The position numbers were made by a program, and so were the translations under genes. Shown piece by piece: positions 13,055 through 20,072 of a stretch of DNA of 20,072 nucleotides. This DNA is from Acidimicrobiales bacterium (GTDB lineage: Bacteria > Actinomycetota > Acidimicrobiia > Acidimicrobiales > SZUA-35), in contig JAHECQ010000018.1 of assembly GCA_024641625.1 (NCBI GenBank), positions 1 to 20,072 on the forward strand, read 5' to 3'. Within the stretch, counting starts at the first letter, position 1. Every line of letters begins with the position of its first letter. A model generated the notes under the pieces. It worked only from the letters and a program-made list of their open reading frames with translations. It was not told the DNA's origin and ran no database searches.

Positions 13055-14464
13055 CTAGTTGTTGGGCTGGGCGGTGGTGAGACCGCCGGCGGCCTCGGCC
13101 TTGCGGACGGCGTCGAGGATGGGGTCGACGTTGGCGATCTCGAAGCAGCCGCTGTCGTCCACCATCTTGTCGCCCGCCGGCACCACGTTGTAGTCCCAGT
13201 TGTTGGGCACGTTGCCATCGGGCAGGCCACCGAAGTACCACGGACGGCACAGATGGTCGGAGGCGAACATCTTCACGTCGCCGATGGCCGCGCTCACCGC
13301 TGCCCGATCGTCGAGATCGGCCGGGTCCATCCCGAGCAGGGTGTGCACGAGGATACGACCGATGACGAAGCCCATCTGCTGGAACGAGCCATAGGGGGCA
13401 TCCGGGTTGTACTCGTCGGAGACCTCGCGGTAGAGGGCAACCTCGGGAGCACTGTCGTCGAGCAGGGCGAACTCGGCGTTGATGTTGAGCTTGTCCTTCC
13501 AGGCGTCGCCCAGGGCAACGGCCACCGAGGTGTCGTTGAGCGGGGTGGACGAACCCCAGATGACCTTGTCGATCAGGCCCTGCTCCTCGGCTGCCTTGAG
13601 GATCTTGAGACCCTCCGGTGGCGTGTAGTTGAGCAGCACGCCGCCGCCTTCACCGGCCCGGTTCACCAGGTCGAGGGCGACCGTGGTGGGGTCGGCGATC
13701 GGGAGCTCGTACTGGACGTCCTCCCACTCGAGTCCCTCCTGCTGGCTGTAGATGCCGGCCAGCGAGTTGCCATAGTCCGACGTGGGCGTGATGCCCGTGG
13801 AGCTGACCATCTTGCCGGTGGCGCCCTTCTCGATCATCTTCTGCGCTGCGCCGAGGGCGGAGTAGGCCGGCCCGGCGTTGACCGCAGCGATGGCGGGCGA
13901 GCTGAAGCACTCGGCCGGCACGCCGGCGACGATGACGTTCAGCTTCTGTTCGGCGTAGTAACCGGCATTGACCGGGCAATCGAGGATGGAGAAGCCGCCG
14001 ACGATGGCGACAATATCCTTGTTCTCGACCAGCTTGCGGGCAGCGGCGGCGGCGTCCTCAGGGCTGAGGTTGTCGTTCTCCCAGACCATGACGATGGGAC
14101 GGCCGTTGATGCCACCGTTGTCGTTCACGCAGTTGAAGTAGGCCTCCATCATGGTGGGGCCGGTGGAGAAGTCGATGCCCGGCACCGATGTGGTGACGTG
14201 GCCGACGGTGATGGGATCGCCGGTGGCCTTCTCGCCGTTGTCGAGTCCGCAGCCGGGACCGGCGGTGGCCTCGAGGTCGGCGGCGGAATCGCCGGTCGGC
14301 GCCGCGGTCGAATCGCTGGTGCTGTCGTCGGTGGCGGTGGTGTCGCTCGACGCCTCGGTCGTTTCGGTGCCGCCGTCGCTACTTGCGCCGTCGGAATCGC
14401 TCGATGAACAAGCGGCTCCCAACAGACCAAGTGCCAGCAGCAGGGCTGACAGTTTCTTGAGCAT
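13055..14464 (-). CDS. ABC transporter substrate-binding lipoprotein (LivK/periplasmic-binding type 1)
   Basis: From ATG 14464 the protein begins MLKKLSALLLALGLLGAAC, a lipoprotein signal peptide with lipobox LGAAC. A Ser/Thr/Asp/Glu-rich linker of about 45 residues follows, then a type-1 periplasmic-binding fold (ITVGHVTTSVPGIDFSTG, YFNCVNDNGGINGRPIVMV, AAARKLVENKDIVAIVG). It captures the solute outside the membrane for LivHMGF; the solute is unknown. ATG 14473 is three codons upstream, but the GAGAGG ribosome-binding sequence (14479-14474) abuts it, whereas it stands 9 nt from ATG 14464, so the latter is chosen. It is first in the operon, after a 5' region with a palindrome and a promoter candidate. 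Confidence 0.9.
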   Translation of the reverse strand: MLKKLSALLLALGLLGAACSSSDSDGASSDGGTETTEASSDTTATDDSTSDSTAAPTGDSAADLEATAGPGCGLDNGEKATGDPITVGHVTTSVPGIDFSTGPTMMEAYFNCVNDNGGINGRPIVMVWENDNLSPEDAAAAARKLVENKDIVAIVGGFSILDCPVNAGYYAEQKLNVIVAGVPAECFSSPAIAAVNAGPAYSALGAAQKMIEKGATGKMVSSTGITPTSDYGNSLAGIYSQQEGLEWEDVQYELPIADPTTVALDLVNRAGEGGGVLLNYTPPEGLKILKAAEEQGLIDKVIWGSSTPLNDTSVAVALGDAWKDKLNINAEFALLDDSAPEVALYREVSDEYNPDAPYGSFQQMGFVIGRILVHTLLGMDPADLDDRAAVSAAIGDVKMFASDHLCRPWYFGGLPDGNVPNNWDYNVVPAGDKMVDDSGCFEIANVDPILDAVRKAEAAGGLTTAQPNN

Positions 14465-14478
14465 GTGGCTCATCCTCT

Positions 14479-14494
14479 CTCGGGAAATCCCGAG
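14479..14494. promoter_or_regulatory. Palindrome abutting the livK ribosome-binding site
   Basis: A perfect inverted repeat CTCGGGA-AA-TCCCGAG (7-bp arms) ends at the first base of the GAGAGG ribosome-binding site of the transporter operon. Bound by a repressor, or folded as RNA, it could gate transcription or translation initiation. Confidence 0.5.
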
Positions 14495-14541
14495 CTCATT
14501 CCGATGACTGACATCACCGGTCTCCCCTATGGTCGCGCGGC

Positions 14542-14571
14542 AACGTAGCCGCGTTGACGGGACTGTTTCAA
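14542..14571 (-). promoter_or_regulatory. Candidate promoter of the liv operon
   Basis: On the minus strand TTGAAA (14571-14566), an 18-nt spacer and TACGTT (14547-14542) give a fair sigma-70-like pair about 80 nt before the start at 14464. A GC-rich hairpin CGCGGC-N6-GCCGCG (14536-14553) surrounds the -10. Confidence 0.35.
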
Positions 14572-14626
14572 CAATTGCTGATTCCGTTCAGTTTCCGGTT
14601 CGATTGCGGTTCGGTGCCGATGCTCG

Positions 14627-15526
14627 TCACGAGGCGAGTGCATCGGCGGCCTCCAGGAGCCGGGACAGATGATCGGCCGGGCTTCGGCCCAGGTTGCGCC
14701 CGGAGGTGACGGCGATCTGGTTGACCCCAGTAGCGACCGCGGCGTCCCGAGCCGCCCGCCAGTCGTCGGGCTCGCCGGTGCCCGCGCCGATGAGGGTCTC
14801 GATGCCGAAGCCCTGGGTCGGCCGTCCTGCTGCTGCGAGCAGTTCGTGGAGCCGCCCGATGCACCCCGCCAGGTCTTCCTCCGGCGTGAGCAACGCGATC
14901 CAGCCATCGGCGTGCTCGGCGACTCGACGAAGCGAGCGTTGCTGTGGTCCCGAGCCGATCCAGAGTGGGATGGAGCCTGCCGCCGGCAACGGATTGATGC
15001 CGACCCGGTCGAGATGGTGGTAGTCGCCGTCGAAGGTGACGATCCGGTTGGCCCACAGTTCCTTCAGGACCCGAAGCTGTTCGTCCAATCGTTTCCCCCG
15101 GTCGGAGAAGTCGGCGCCCAGACCCTCGTACTCGGCGAAGTTCCAGCCGACACCGACCGCCAGCATCAGCCGTTGGCCGGACAGCCGATCGAGGGTGGTC
15201 GCCTGTTTGGCCACCAGGCCGGTCTCGCGTTGGGGAAGGATGACCACCCGAGGTCGGAACCTGAGTGTGGTGGTCACCGCCGCCAGATGACTGAAGAGGG
15301 TGAACACCTCGTGGAACGAGTCGTCGGCCAGGTACGGCGGAGTGGGAAAGCCGTGGATGGGGGTCTCGTCGAAGCGGGAGATGTCGGCGCCATAGATGTG
15401 ATCGAAGGCCGTCAGATAGGAGTAGCCGGCGCCTTCGATCGCCTGGGCGAAGTCGCGGATGAAGAGCGGGTCATTGCCGATCTCCGCCTGGGGATAGACG
15501 GCTCCGATGACAGGGTCGTTGGGCAT
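14627..15526 (-). CDS. LLM-class F420-dependent oxidoreductase (Rv2161c-like)
   Basis: The 299-residue luciferase-like protein has IGAVYPQAEIG at the N-terminus, then SYLTAFDHIYG, FHEVFTLFSHLAAVTTTLRFRP, ILPQRETGLVAKQATTLDRLSGQRLMLAVGVGW (about 95-130) and IPLWIGSGPQQRSLRRVAEHADGW. The order matches the TIGR03619 group as I recall it, distinct from the other LLM gene at 4825. ATG 15526 is chosen because MPNDPVIGAVYPQ resembles family starts and a TATGTT box ends 7 nt before it; ATG 15538, four codons upstream, is the alternative. It is cytoplasmic, likely F420-dependent, with unknown substrate. It lies downstream of 16-bp tandem repeats. Confidence 0.85.
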   Translation of the reverse strand: MPNDPVIGAVYPQAEIGNDPLFIRDFAQAIEGAGYSYLTAFDHIYGADISRFDETPIHGFPTPPYLADDSFHEVFTLFSHLAAVTTTLRFRPRVVILPQRETGLVAKQATTLDRLSGQRLMLAVGVGWNFAEYEGLGADFSDRGKRLDEQLRVLKELWANRIVTFDGDYHHLDRVGINPLPAAGSIPLWIGSGPQQRSLRRVAEHADGWIALLTPEEDLAGCIGRLHELLAAAGRPTQGFGIETLIGAGTGEPDDWRAARDAAVATGVNQIAVTSGRNLGRSPADHLSRLLEAADALAS

Positions 15527-15594
15527 GGCCGCGAACATAGGTCAAGACGGGGACAACGGGCTGCTCCTCGCAGTTCCGAGGCTCGGATCGCGCC

Positions 15595-15670
15595 GCTGTC
15601 GGATGGCGGCGCTGTCGGATGGCGGCGCTGTCGGATGGCGGCTCTGTCGAATGGCGTCGCTGTCAGATCG
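15595..15670. repeat. 16-bp tandem repeat between the GGDEF-EAL and LLM genes
   Basis: There are three perfect copies of GCTGTCGGATGGCGGC (15595-15642), a diverged fourth (15643-15658) and a partial fifth running into the stop codon region of the GGDEF-EAL gene (to about 15670). The array fills most of the 136-bp gap between these minus-strand genes. Confidence 0.92.
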
Positions 15671-17936
15671 CGTGGCTTCGGAGGAAGTCGATGATCTCCT
15701 CCGCCGGGGCCGGGTGAGCGAACAGGTAACCCTGCCCCACGAAACACCCCATTTCCTGGAGGAGCGCCCGTTGGGACTGTTGCTCGATTCCCTCGGCCAT
15801 CGTCTCGACGCCGAGCACGGTGGCGAAGTCGGTGATTGCCGCCACGGTTGCCGTCGAGCGTGCCGGCTCGTGGTCGAGCGCGGCGATGAACGTCCGATCG
15901 ATCTTCAGGACGTCGACCGGGAGTTGACGGAGGTAGCCGAGCGCGGCGTAGCAGGCGCCGAAATCATCGATCGAGAGTCGGAGACCGAGATCCCGCAGCG
16001 ATTGCAGGCGGCCGACCGCGTCGGCGTCGTCGATCAGACTCCGCTCGGTGATCTCGAGGATCAGCTTGGAGGCCGGCACCTGGTGCCGGGCCAACGCCGA
16101 CCTGATCGAGTCGACGAAGTCGATGTCGCGAAGCTGTTGGGGTGCGACGTTGATGGCGATCGACGGTGGGTCGCCCAACTCGTCGGTCCAGAGGCGAAGC
16201 TGCCGGCATGCCTCGTCGAGGACCCAGGCACCGAGCCGCGCGGCCAGTGGGGTGTCCTCGATCAGCGGGAGGTACTGCGCGGGCGCAACCATGCCGAGGT
16301 CCGGGTGTTGCCAACGGAGCAAGGCCTCGACACCGAGTACCCGGCTCGTGTCCAGGGCGACGATGGGCTGGTAGTGCAGCGAGAGCTGCTCTTTGCGCAG
16401 CGCGGTCTGCAGATCGGCCAGGAGGCGAAGGCGTTCGGTCGCCAACTGGCTGAGTCGTTCGGAGAATTCGACGAGTCGACCGCGGCCTGCGTCCTTGGCC
16501 GCGTACATGGCCAGATCCGCGTTCCGCAGCATCGATGCCGCATCCGGACCATCGTAGAGAACGGCCGGGGTGGAGGACATGCCGATCGAGGCCGACACGA
16601 TGGCGCCGACGCCACCGATCTCGAACGGCTCGGCCAGCGCGCGAAGGGCCCGTTCGGCGAGCGTGCGAGCCACCCCGTGGGAGTCGTGACCCTCGATGAG
16701 GATGGCGAACTCGTCGCCGCCGATACGAGCGACGAGGTCGCGTTCGCGGGCGATGCCCCGCAGGCGGTCCGCCGCCTCCCGCAGCAGGTGGTCGCCGGCT
16801 CCGTGGCCGAGACTGTCGTTGATGATCTTGAATCCGTCGAGGTCGAGCACGAGCACGGCAATGCACGACGACTGCTCGAGGAGGTTGGTCAATCGCTGTT
16901 CGAGGACGAGCCGGGAGCGCAGACCGGTGAGGGGGTCGTGCCCCTCGTTGTGGCGGACGGTGGCCTCGAGGGCCAGGAGTTCGGTCACGTCGTTCACGAC
17001 ACACATCAGGACGTCGCTCCCATCGAATTGCGCAGGACGAACGTTGATCTCGACGTCGCGAATCGAGCCCGACCGCACCCGGTGATGCCATGGGCCCGAG
17101 GAGCCGATGGGTGAGGCCGCCGGCGTGGCAGCCAAGCCCAGCAAGGGCAGGCGCAGGTGTTCGCTCTCGGGATGCAGTGATCGGAATGGCCGGCCAAGGA
17201 GGTCGGCCCGGGACCCGTAGCGTTCGCATGCGGCGTCGTTCAGCTCGACGATCTCGAGCTCCTCGGCCCCGAGCACGAAGGTGGGCAGCGGGTTCTGGTC
17301 GAAGCTGCTGCGGAAGTGATCGTGTTCGCGGCGCACCTGTTGCTGGGCCTCGAGTCTGATGATGGCACTCGACATCGCGTGGCCGACGACGGCGAACACG
17401 TCGAGCAGGGGCTGCCATTCGCGTGTCTGTCGGTGGTCGTCCAGGATGAGCACGCCCAGCAGCTCCGACGCCATCACCAACGGAACGACCACATTGGCCC
17501 GAATACCGACATCGCCGAGCGCTGATTCGCCCACCGCGCTGTCGCCGATCGAACTGATCTCGCCCGACCGGAAGGCTCTGACCAATCCCGGGTGCTCGGT
17601 GAGGGCGACGGAGTCAAGATCGTCCGACAGCGACCAGTCGAGTTCGAGGGGCGGGGTCACCTCGTCGTCGGTCAACCGGAGCAGGCCGACGCGATCCACC
17701 TCGACATATCGGCCGAGGTGACCCAGCGACGTTTCGATGGCATGGGCGAGCCCGTCGATGGGGGCATCGAGCATCGACAGCAACTGTCGCACGAACTCCA
17801 TGTCGGACGCTGCGCTGGTGGACACAGCGCTGATGGACACAGCGCTGTCCTTCGACTCGGCGCTGTCCTTCGACTCGGCGCTGTCCTTCGACTCGGCGCT
17901 GTCCTTCGACTCGGTGAACATTTCGATCGACGCCAC
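15663..17936 (-). CDS. GAF-PAS-GGDEF-EAL cyclic-di-GMP signalling protein
   Basis: The protein has 757 residues. An ESKDSA x4 tail (about 9-32) precedes a GAF-like domain (about 47-195) and a PAS domain (about 205-320, SFDQNPLPTFVLGAEELEIVELN and VVNDVTE). The GGDEF domain follows (about 330-490) with intact GGDEF (406-410) and an upstream I-site RERD (397-400), then the EAL domain (about 500-757) with EAL (537-539), N596, E628, D657/D658 and K678, all expected metal or substrate residues. Both active sites look competent, so it could make and break c-di-GMP, with product inhibition through the I-site. No membrane segment is seen, so it is likely cytosolic and tuned by a GAF/PAS ligand. The start is GTG 17936 or ATG 17921; neither has a clear ribosome-binding site. 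Confidence 0.9.
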   Translation of the reverse strand: MASIEMFTESKDSAESKDSAESKDSAESKDSAVSISAVSTSAASDMEFVRQLLSMLDAPIDGLAHAIETSLGHLGRYVEVDRVGLLRLTDDEVTPPLELDWSLSDDLDSVALTEHPGLVRAFRSGEISSIGDSAVGESALGDVGIRANVVVPLVMASELLGVLILDDHRQTREWQPLLDVFAVVGHAMSSAIIRLEAQQQVRREHDHFRSSFDQNPLPTFVLGAEELEIVELNDAACERYGSRADLLGRPFRSLHPESEHLRLPLLGLAATPAASPIGSSGPWHHRVRSGSIRDVEINVRPAQFDGSDVLMCVVNDVTELLALEATVRHNEGHDPLTGLRSRLVLEQRLTNLLEQSSCIAVLVLDLDGFKIINDSLGHGAGDHLLREAADRLRGIARERDLVARIGGDEFAILIEGHDSHGVARTLAERALRALAEPFEIGGVGAIVSASIGMSSTPAVLYDGPDAASMLRNADLAMYAAKDAGRGRLVEFSERLSQLATERLRLLADLQTALRKEQLSLHYQPIVALDTSRVLGVEALLRWQHPDLGMVAPAQYLPLIEDTPLAARLGAWVLDEACRQLRLWTDELGDPPSIAINVAPQQLRDIDFVDSIRSALARHQVPASKLILEITERSLIDDADAVGRLQSLRDLGLRLSIDDFGACYAALGYLRQLPVDVLKIDRTFIAALDHEPARSTATVAAITDFATVLGVETMAEGIEQQSQRALLQEMGCFVGQGYLFAHPAPAEEIIDFLRSHAI
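17845..17916. repeat. 18-bp in-frame tandem repeat at the 5' end of the GGDEF-EAL gene
   Basis: Four copies of CTGTCCTTCGACTCGGCG, the last with one change, encode the ESKDSA hexapeptide four times. Adjacent bases (about 17820-17844) hold a further short duplication, GACACAGCGCTG. Copy-number change would keep the reading frame. Confidence 0.93.
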
Positions 17937-18044
17937 AGCTGTTCATCGGTCACCTCGGGAGGACTCTTGAACGATGAGTGGACCGATCTGCCGGTTCGTT
18001 GGGGCGAGGGCGCCGGCGTCGCCTGTGGAACCGGGAGTCACCGG

Positions 18045-19001
18045 TCAGTCGACCAGGGCCGTGGCCACTCCTGCGAGCGTGTCCTCACCTCGTTGATTGG
18101 TGGCGGCCACGGCCACGTGCAGGCGAAGTCGACCCGATGGCGTGTCGGGCGCGAAGCCGATGATGTCGCCGGTGACGCTCAACACGTCGCCGCAGAGCAC
18201 CGGCCGCAGGAACCGGCAATCGATGGTGCCGCCGACGAGGAATCCGGTTCCGGCGGCCGCCGTCATCATGGTCGACACATACGCGGTGCTCATCATGCCC
18301 TGGGCGATGGTGGCATCGAAGCCCTTGGCCGCGGCCCATTCGGGGTCGGTGTGGATCGAACCGGGTTTGACACCCGAGTAGATGTCGATCTTGCGTTGCG
18401 TGACCTCCCGGGTGAGCGGCGCCAGGCGATCGCCCCGAGTGAGGTCGCCGAAGCGTCCGCAGCCGGTCACGATGTCCGGGTCGACCGGGGGTACCTCGGG
18501 TTCGGGGCGGGGGCTGCTACCGGGGGGCGGCACGGTGGCCTCGGCGAACAGCATCTGGACGAATCGGCCGCGCACCAAAGCGGTGAGGGATTCGTCACGG
18601 GTCTCGTACTCGGTGACCATGTAGGGCTTGTTGCGGCGCCAGTACTTGTCGGCCATGGTCCCTTCGGTGCGAGCCCGGGTACCGAGGGGAATGGGGGCCA
18701 GGAACTCGTAGACCATGCGAGCATGCAGGCCGGCGGGCACCATGTAGTGATTGTGCCGCAGGAACAACGCCTGATTGGCCAGGATCGTCGGGTGCGCGAT
18801 GGGCGGACCGAACGGCCCCGGTTCGAAGAACCAGGGGTCGTGGTCATCGACCGCGTAGGCGTACGCCTCGACGTCCTGGGGGCGCAGCAGGCGTTCATCG
18901 GAACGAAATCGCTGCCCGACCTCGAGGATGTCGTAGGAGATCGTGGGGAACCCGGCTGCAGCCAAGACCTCCGGGGTGAACTCCGGATCGGGGCCGGTCA
19001 T
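18045..19001 (-). CDS. MaoC-like double-hotdog dehydratase family protein
   Basis: The 318-residue protein has two hotdog-like halves. The N-half (about 20-155) carries AYAVDDHDPWFFEPGPFGPPIAHPTI and the C-half (about 180-318) carries IDIYSGVKPGSIHTDPEWAAAKGFDATIAQGMMSTAY. The second matches the hydratase-2 motif region with the His kept (His217), but its usual GD-x-N/H Asp is replaced (SGVKPGSIH), while the first half has DDHDP. The family hydrates enoyl-CoA or acts on related acyl thioesters. Activity is uncertain given the altered motif. ATG 19001 shares one base with the ADH stop (TGATG), so the two are an operon; the open frame upstream to 19835 is antisense-like and rejected. Confidence 0.85.
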   Translation of the reverse strand: MTGPDPEFTPEVLAAAGFPTISYDILEVGQRFRSDERLLRPQDVEAYAYAVDDHDPWFFEPGPFGPPIAHPTILANQALFLRHNHYMVPAGLHARMVYEFLAPIPLGTRARTEGTMADKYWRRNKPYMVTEYETRDESLTALVRGRFVQMLFAEATVPPPGSSPRPEPEVPPVDPDIVTGCGRFGDLTRGDRLAPLTREVTQRKIDIYSGVKPGSIHTDPEWAAAKGFDATIAQGMMSTAYVSTMMTAAAGTGFLVGGTIDCRFLRPVLCGDVLSVTGDIIGFAPDTPSGRLRLHVAVAATNQRGEDTLAGVATALVD

Positions 19002-20072
19002 CAGAACTGGATGACCGTGCGAGCGCCGTCGCCGGCGTGCATCGCCGCCACGATGTCGTTGATGTCCTCGAGCCGTGCTCGACGGGTGATGATCTGGTCC
19101 AGCTGAAGTCGCCCCGCCCGGTAGAACTCGAGGTATCGGGGAATGTCGAGTCGGAACCGGGTCGAGCCCATTCGTGAGGTCTGGACCGTGCACTCCGGTC
19201 TGATCGCGGCGAAGGGGATCTCGAACACGGCGCCGTCGGGGGGTACGCCGACGATGGTGCAGGTGCCCCGGACGGCGAGGGACTCGCAGGCCTGGCGCAC
19301 CAACGCGGGGATGCCGACCGCCTCGAAGGCATGGTCGACTCCCCGGCCGGCGGTGAGTTCCCTGATCTCCTCGACCGCATTGCCCGTCCTGGCGTTGACA
19401 CCATCGGTGGCGCCGACCGAGACGGCCATGTCCAGCTTGGCGTCGACCTGGTCGACGGCGATGATGCGTGACGCACCGGCGAGCGCGGCGCCCTGGATGA
19501 TGGAGAGCCCGACTCCACCACAGCCGAACACGGCGACGGTCTGGCCGGCCTGAACCTTGGCGGTTCGCAGCGCCGCCCCGACGCCGGTGAGCACCCCGCA
19601 GCCGACCAGGCTCGCAGCATCCAACGGGAGGTCGTCGTCGATCTTCACCACCGAATGCTCGTGGACGAGCATGACTTCGGCGAAGCTGGCGAGCCCGGCG
19701 AAGGCGAAGACTCGCTGGTCGCCCTGGGTCAACCTCGACGCCTGGTCCCGGCTGCGGCCGGTGGGATTGGCTGCGCAGAGGTTGGGATGCCCGGCGAGGC
19801 ACTGTTCGCACTGTCCGCAGAAGCCCGAAAGGCACGTGACCACGTGATCGCCGGGTTTGACGTGGGTGACGCCGGGCCCGACGGCTTCGACGATGCCCGC
19901 GCCCTCGTGACCCAACACCAGCGGTCCCCGCCCTGCGTTGATGTGACCATCGATGACATGGAGGTCACTGTGGCAGACGCCGGTCGCCACCGATCGGATG
20001 AGGACCTCGCGTTCGAGTGGGTCATCGACGGTGATCTCCTCGATGCTGAGACCGTCTTGGTCCTTGCGGTAG
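19001..20072 (-). CDS. Zinc-dependent alcohol dehydrogenase (MDR superfamily), 5' end beyond window
   Basis: The frame is open to the window edge, so the N-terminus is missing. The visible 356 residues begin YRKDQDGLSIEEITVDD. Catalytic Zn ligands are expected in GVCHSD (Cys33 of the fragment), GHEGAG and VGCGVLTG. The structural Zn loop CGQCEQCLAGHPNLC has all four Cys. The Rossmann motif is VAVFGCGGVGLSIIQGA, with Asp in IAVDQVD indicating NAD preference. The closest pattern is the actinobacterial class III/NDMA-type ADH group. It oxidises an alcohol, or reduces an aldehyde, for the coupled MaoC-like partner downstream; the substrate is unknown. Confidence 0.9.
   Translation of the reverse strand, partial: YRKDQDGLSIEEITVDDPLEREVLIRSVATGVCHSDLHVIDGHINAGRGPLVLGHEGAGIVEAVGPGVTHVKPGDHVVTCLSGFCGQCEQCLAGHPNLCAANPTGRSRDQASRLTQGDQRVFAFAGLASFAEVMLVHEHSVVKIDDDLPLDAASLVGCGVLTGVGAALRTAKVQAGQTVAVFGCGGVGLSIIQGAALAGASRIIAVDQVDAKLDMAVSVGATDGVNARTGNAVEEIRELTAGRGVDHAFEAVGIPALVRQACESLAVRGTCTIVGVPPDGAVFEIPFAAIRPECTVQTSRMGSTRFRLDIPRYLEFYRAGRLQLDQIITRRARLEDINDIVAAMHAGDGARTVIQF

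Noticed and set aside
15595..15670. CRISPR-like array
   Set aside because: Repeats are contiguous 16-bp units without spacers, and no cas gene is present.
17592..19106. A 504-codon open frame on the plus strand
   Set aside because: It runs antisense to the GGDEF-EAL and MaoC-like genes and has no recognisable domain.
19002..19835. N-terminal extension of the MaoC-like protein into the ADH region
   Set aside because: The extra residues are Arg-rich shadow of the ADH frame; ATG 19001 overlaps the ADH stop as expected for coupling.

Overview
The window looks like chromosome from a high-GC actinobacterium. Two putative F420-dependent luciferase-like oxidoreductases, an actinobacterial-style AldO oxidase and several start codons placed about 6-7 bases after a -10-like box (leaderless transcripts) fit this. 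An Acidimicrobiia-like lineage is my guess, but nothing here proves it. There are no rRNA, tRNA or CRISPR features.

Positions 1-2370 form an accessory island of small toxin-antitoxin-type genes and mobile-element debris: a leaderless toxin/HTH-antitoxin pair on the minus strand (41-605), a diverging solo HTH antitoxin paralogue (806-1069), a truncated tyrosine-recombinase N-terminus (1442 onward) and a second antitoxin/RelE-like toxin pair (1706-2190). Two near-identical direct repeats (1091-1250 and 2230-2390) bracket the integrase remnant and the second pair. The right-hand repeat runs into the 3' end of the next gene, as expected for a decayed integrative element.

Positions 2372-9499 hold metabolic genes on both strands. 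The standout is a redoxin/thioredoxin-fold gene (2372-3466, minus) interrupted by one in-frame TGA exactly where I recall homologues having the first Cys of a W-C-G-C redox motif. A 6-bp stem with a 5-nt loop lies 15-31 nt downstream of the TGA, matching the bacterial SECIS layout, so I read it as a selenoprotein of 364 residues. It appears translationally coupled to an acetyl-CoA hydrolase/CoA-transferase family gene. Next come an F420-type LLM oxidoreductase, TrmL, an AldO-like FAD oxidase, a TetR regulator and a divergent hydroxyquinol/catechol-type intradiol dioxygenase.

Positions 9532-14464 are a complete branched-chain-amino-acid-type ABC transporter operon on the minus strand (substrate-binding lipoprotein, two permeases, two ATPases). 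A 62-bp tandem duplication between livM and livG has created two 21-codon mini-ORFs chained by ATGA overlaps. The solute may be an aromatic or amino-acid-like compound; the sequence does not say which.

Positions 14627-20072, all minus, carry another LLM oxidoreductase, a GAF-PAS-GGDEF-EAL cyclic-di-GMP protein with short tandem repeats at both ends, and a coupled MaoC-like protein plus zinc alcohol dehydrogenase that runs off the right edge. CoA transferase, MaoC, ADH, LLM enzymes and ring-cleavage dioxygenase together suggest catabolism of aromatic or fatty-acid-like substrates, but no complete pathway is present.
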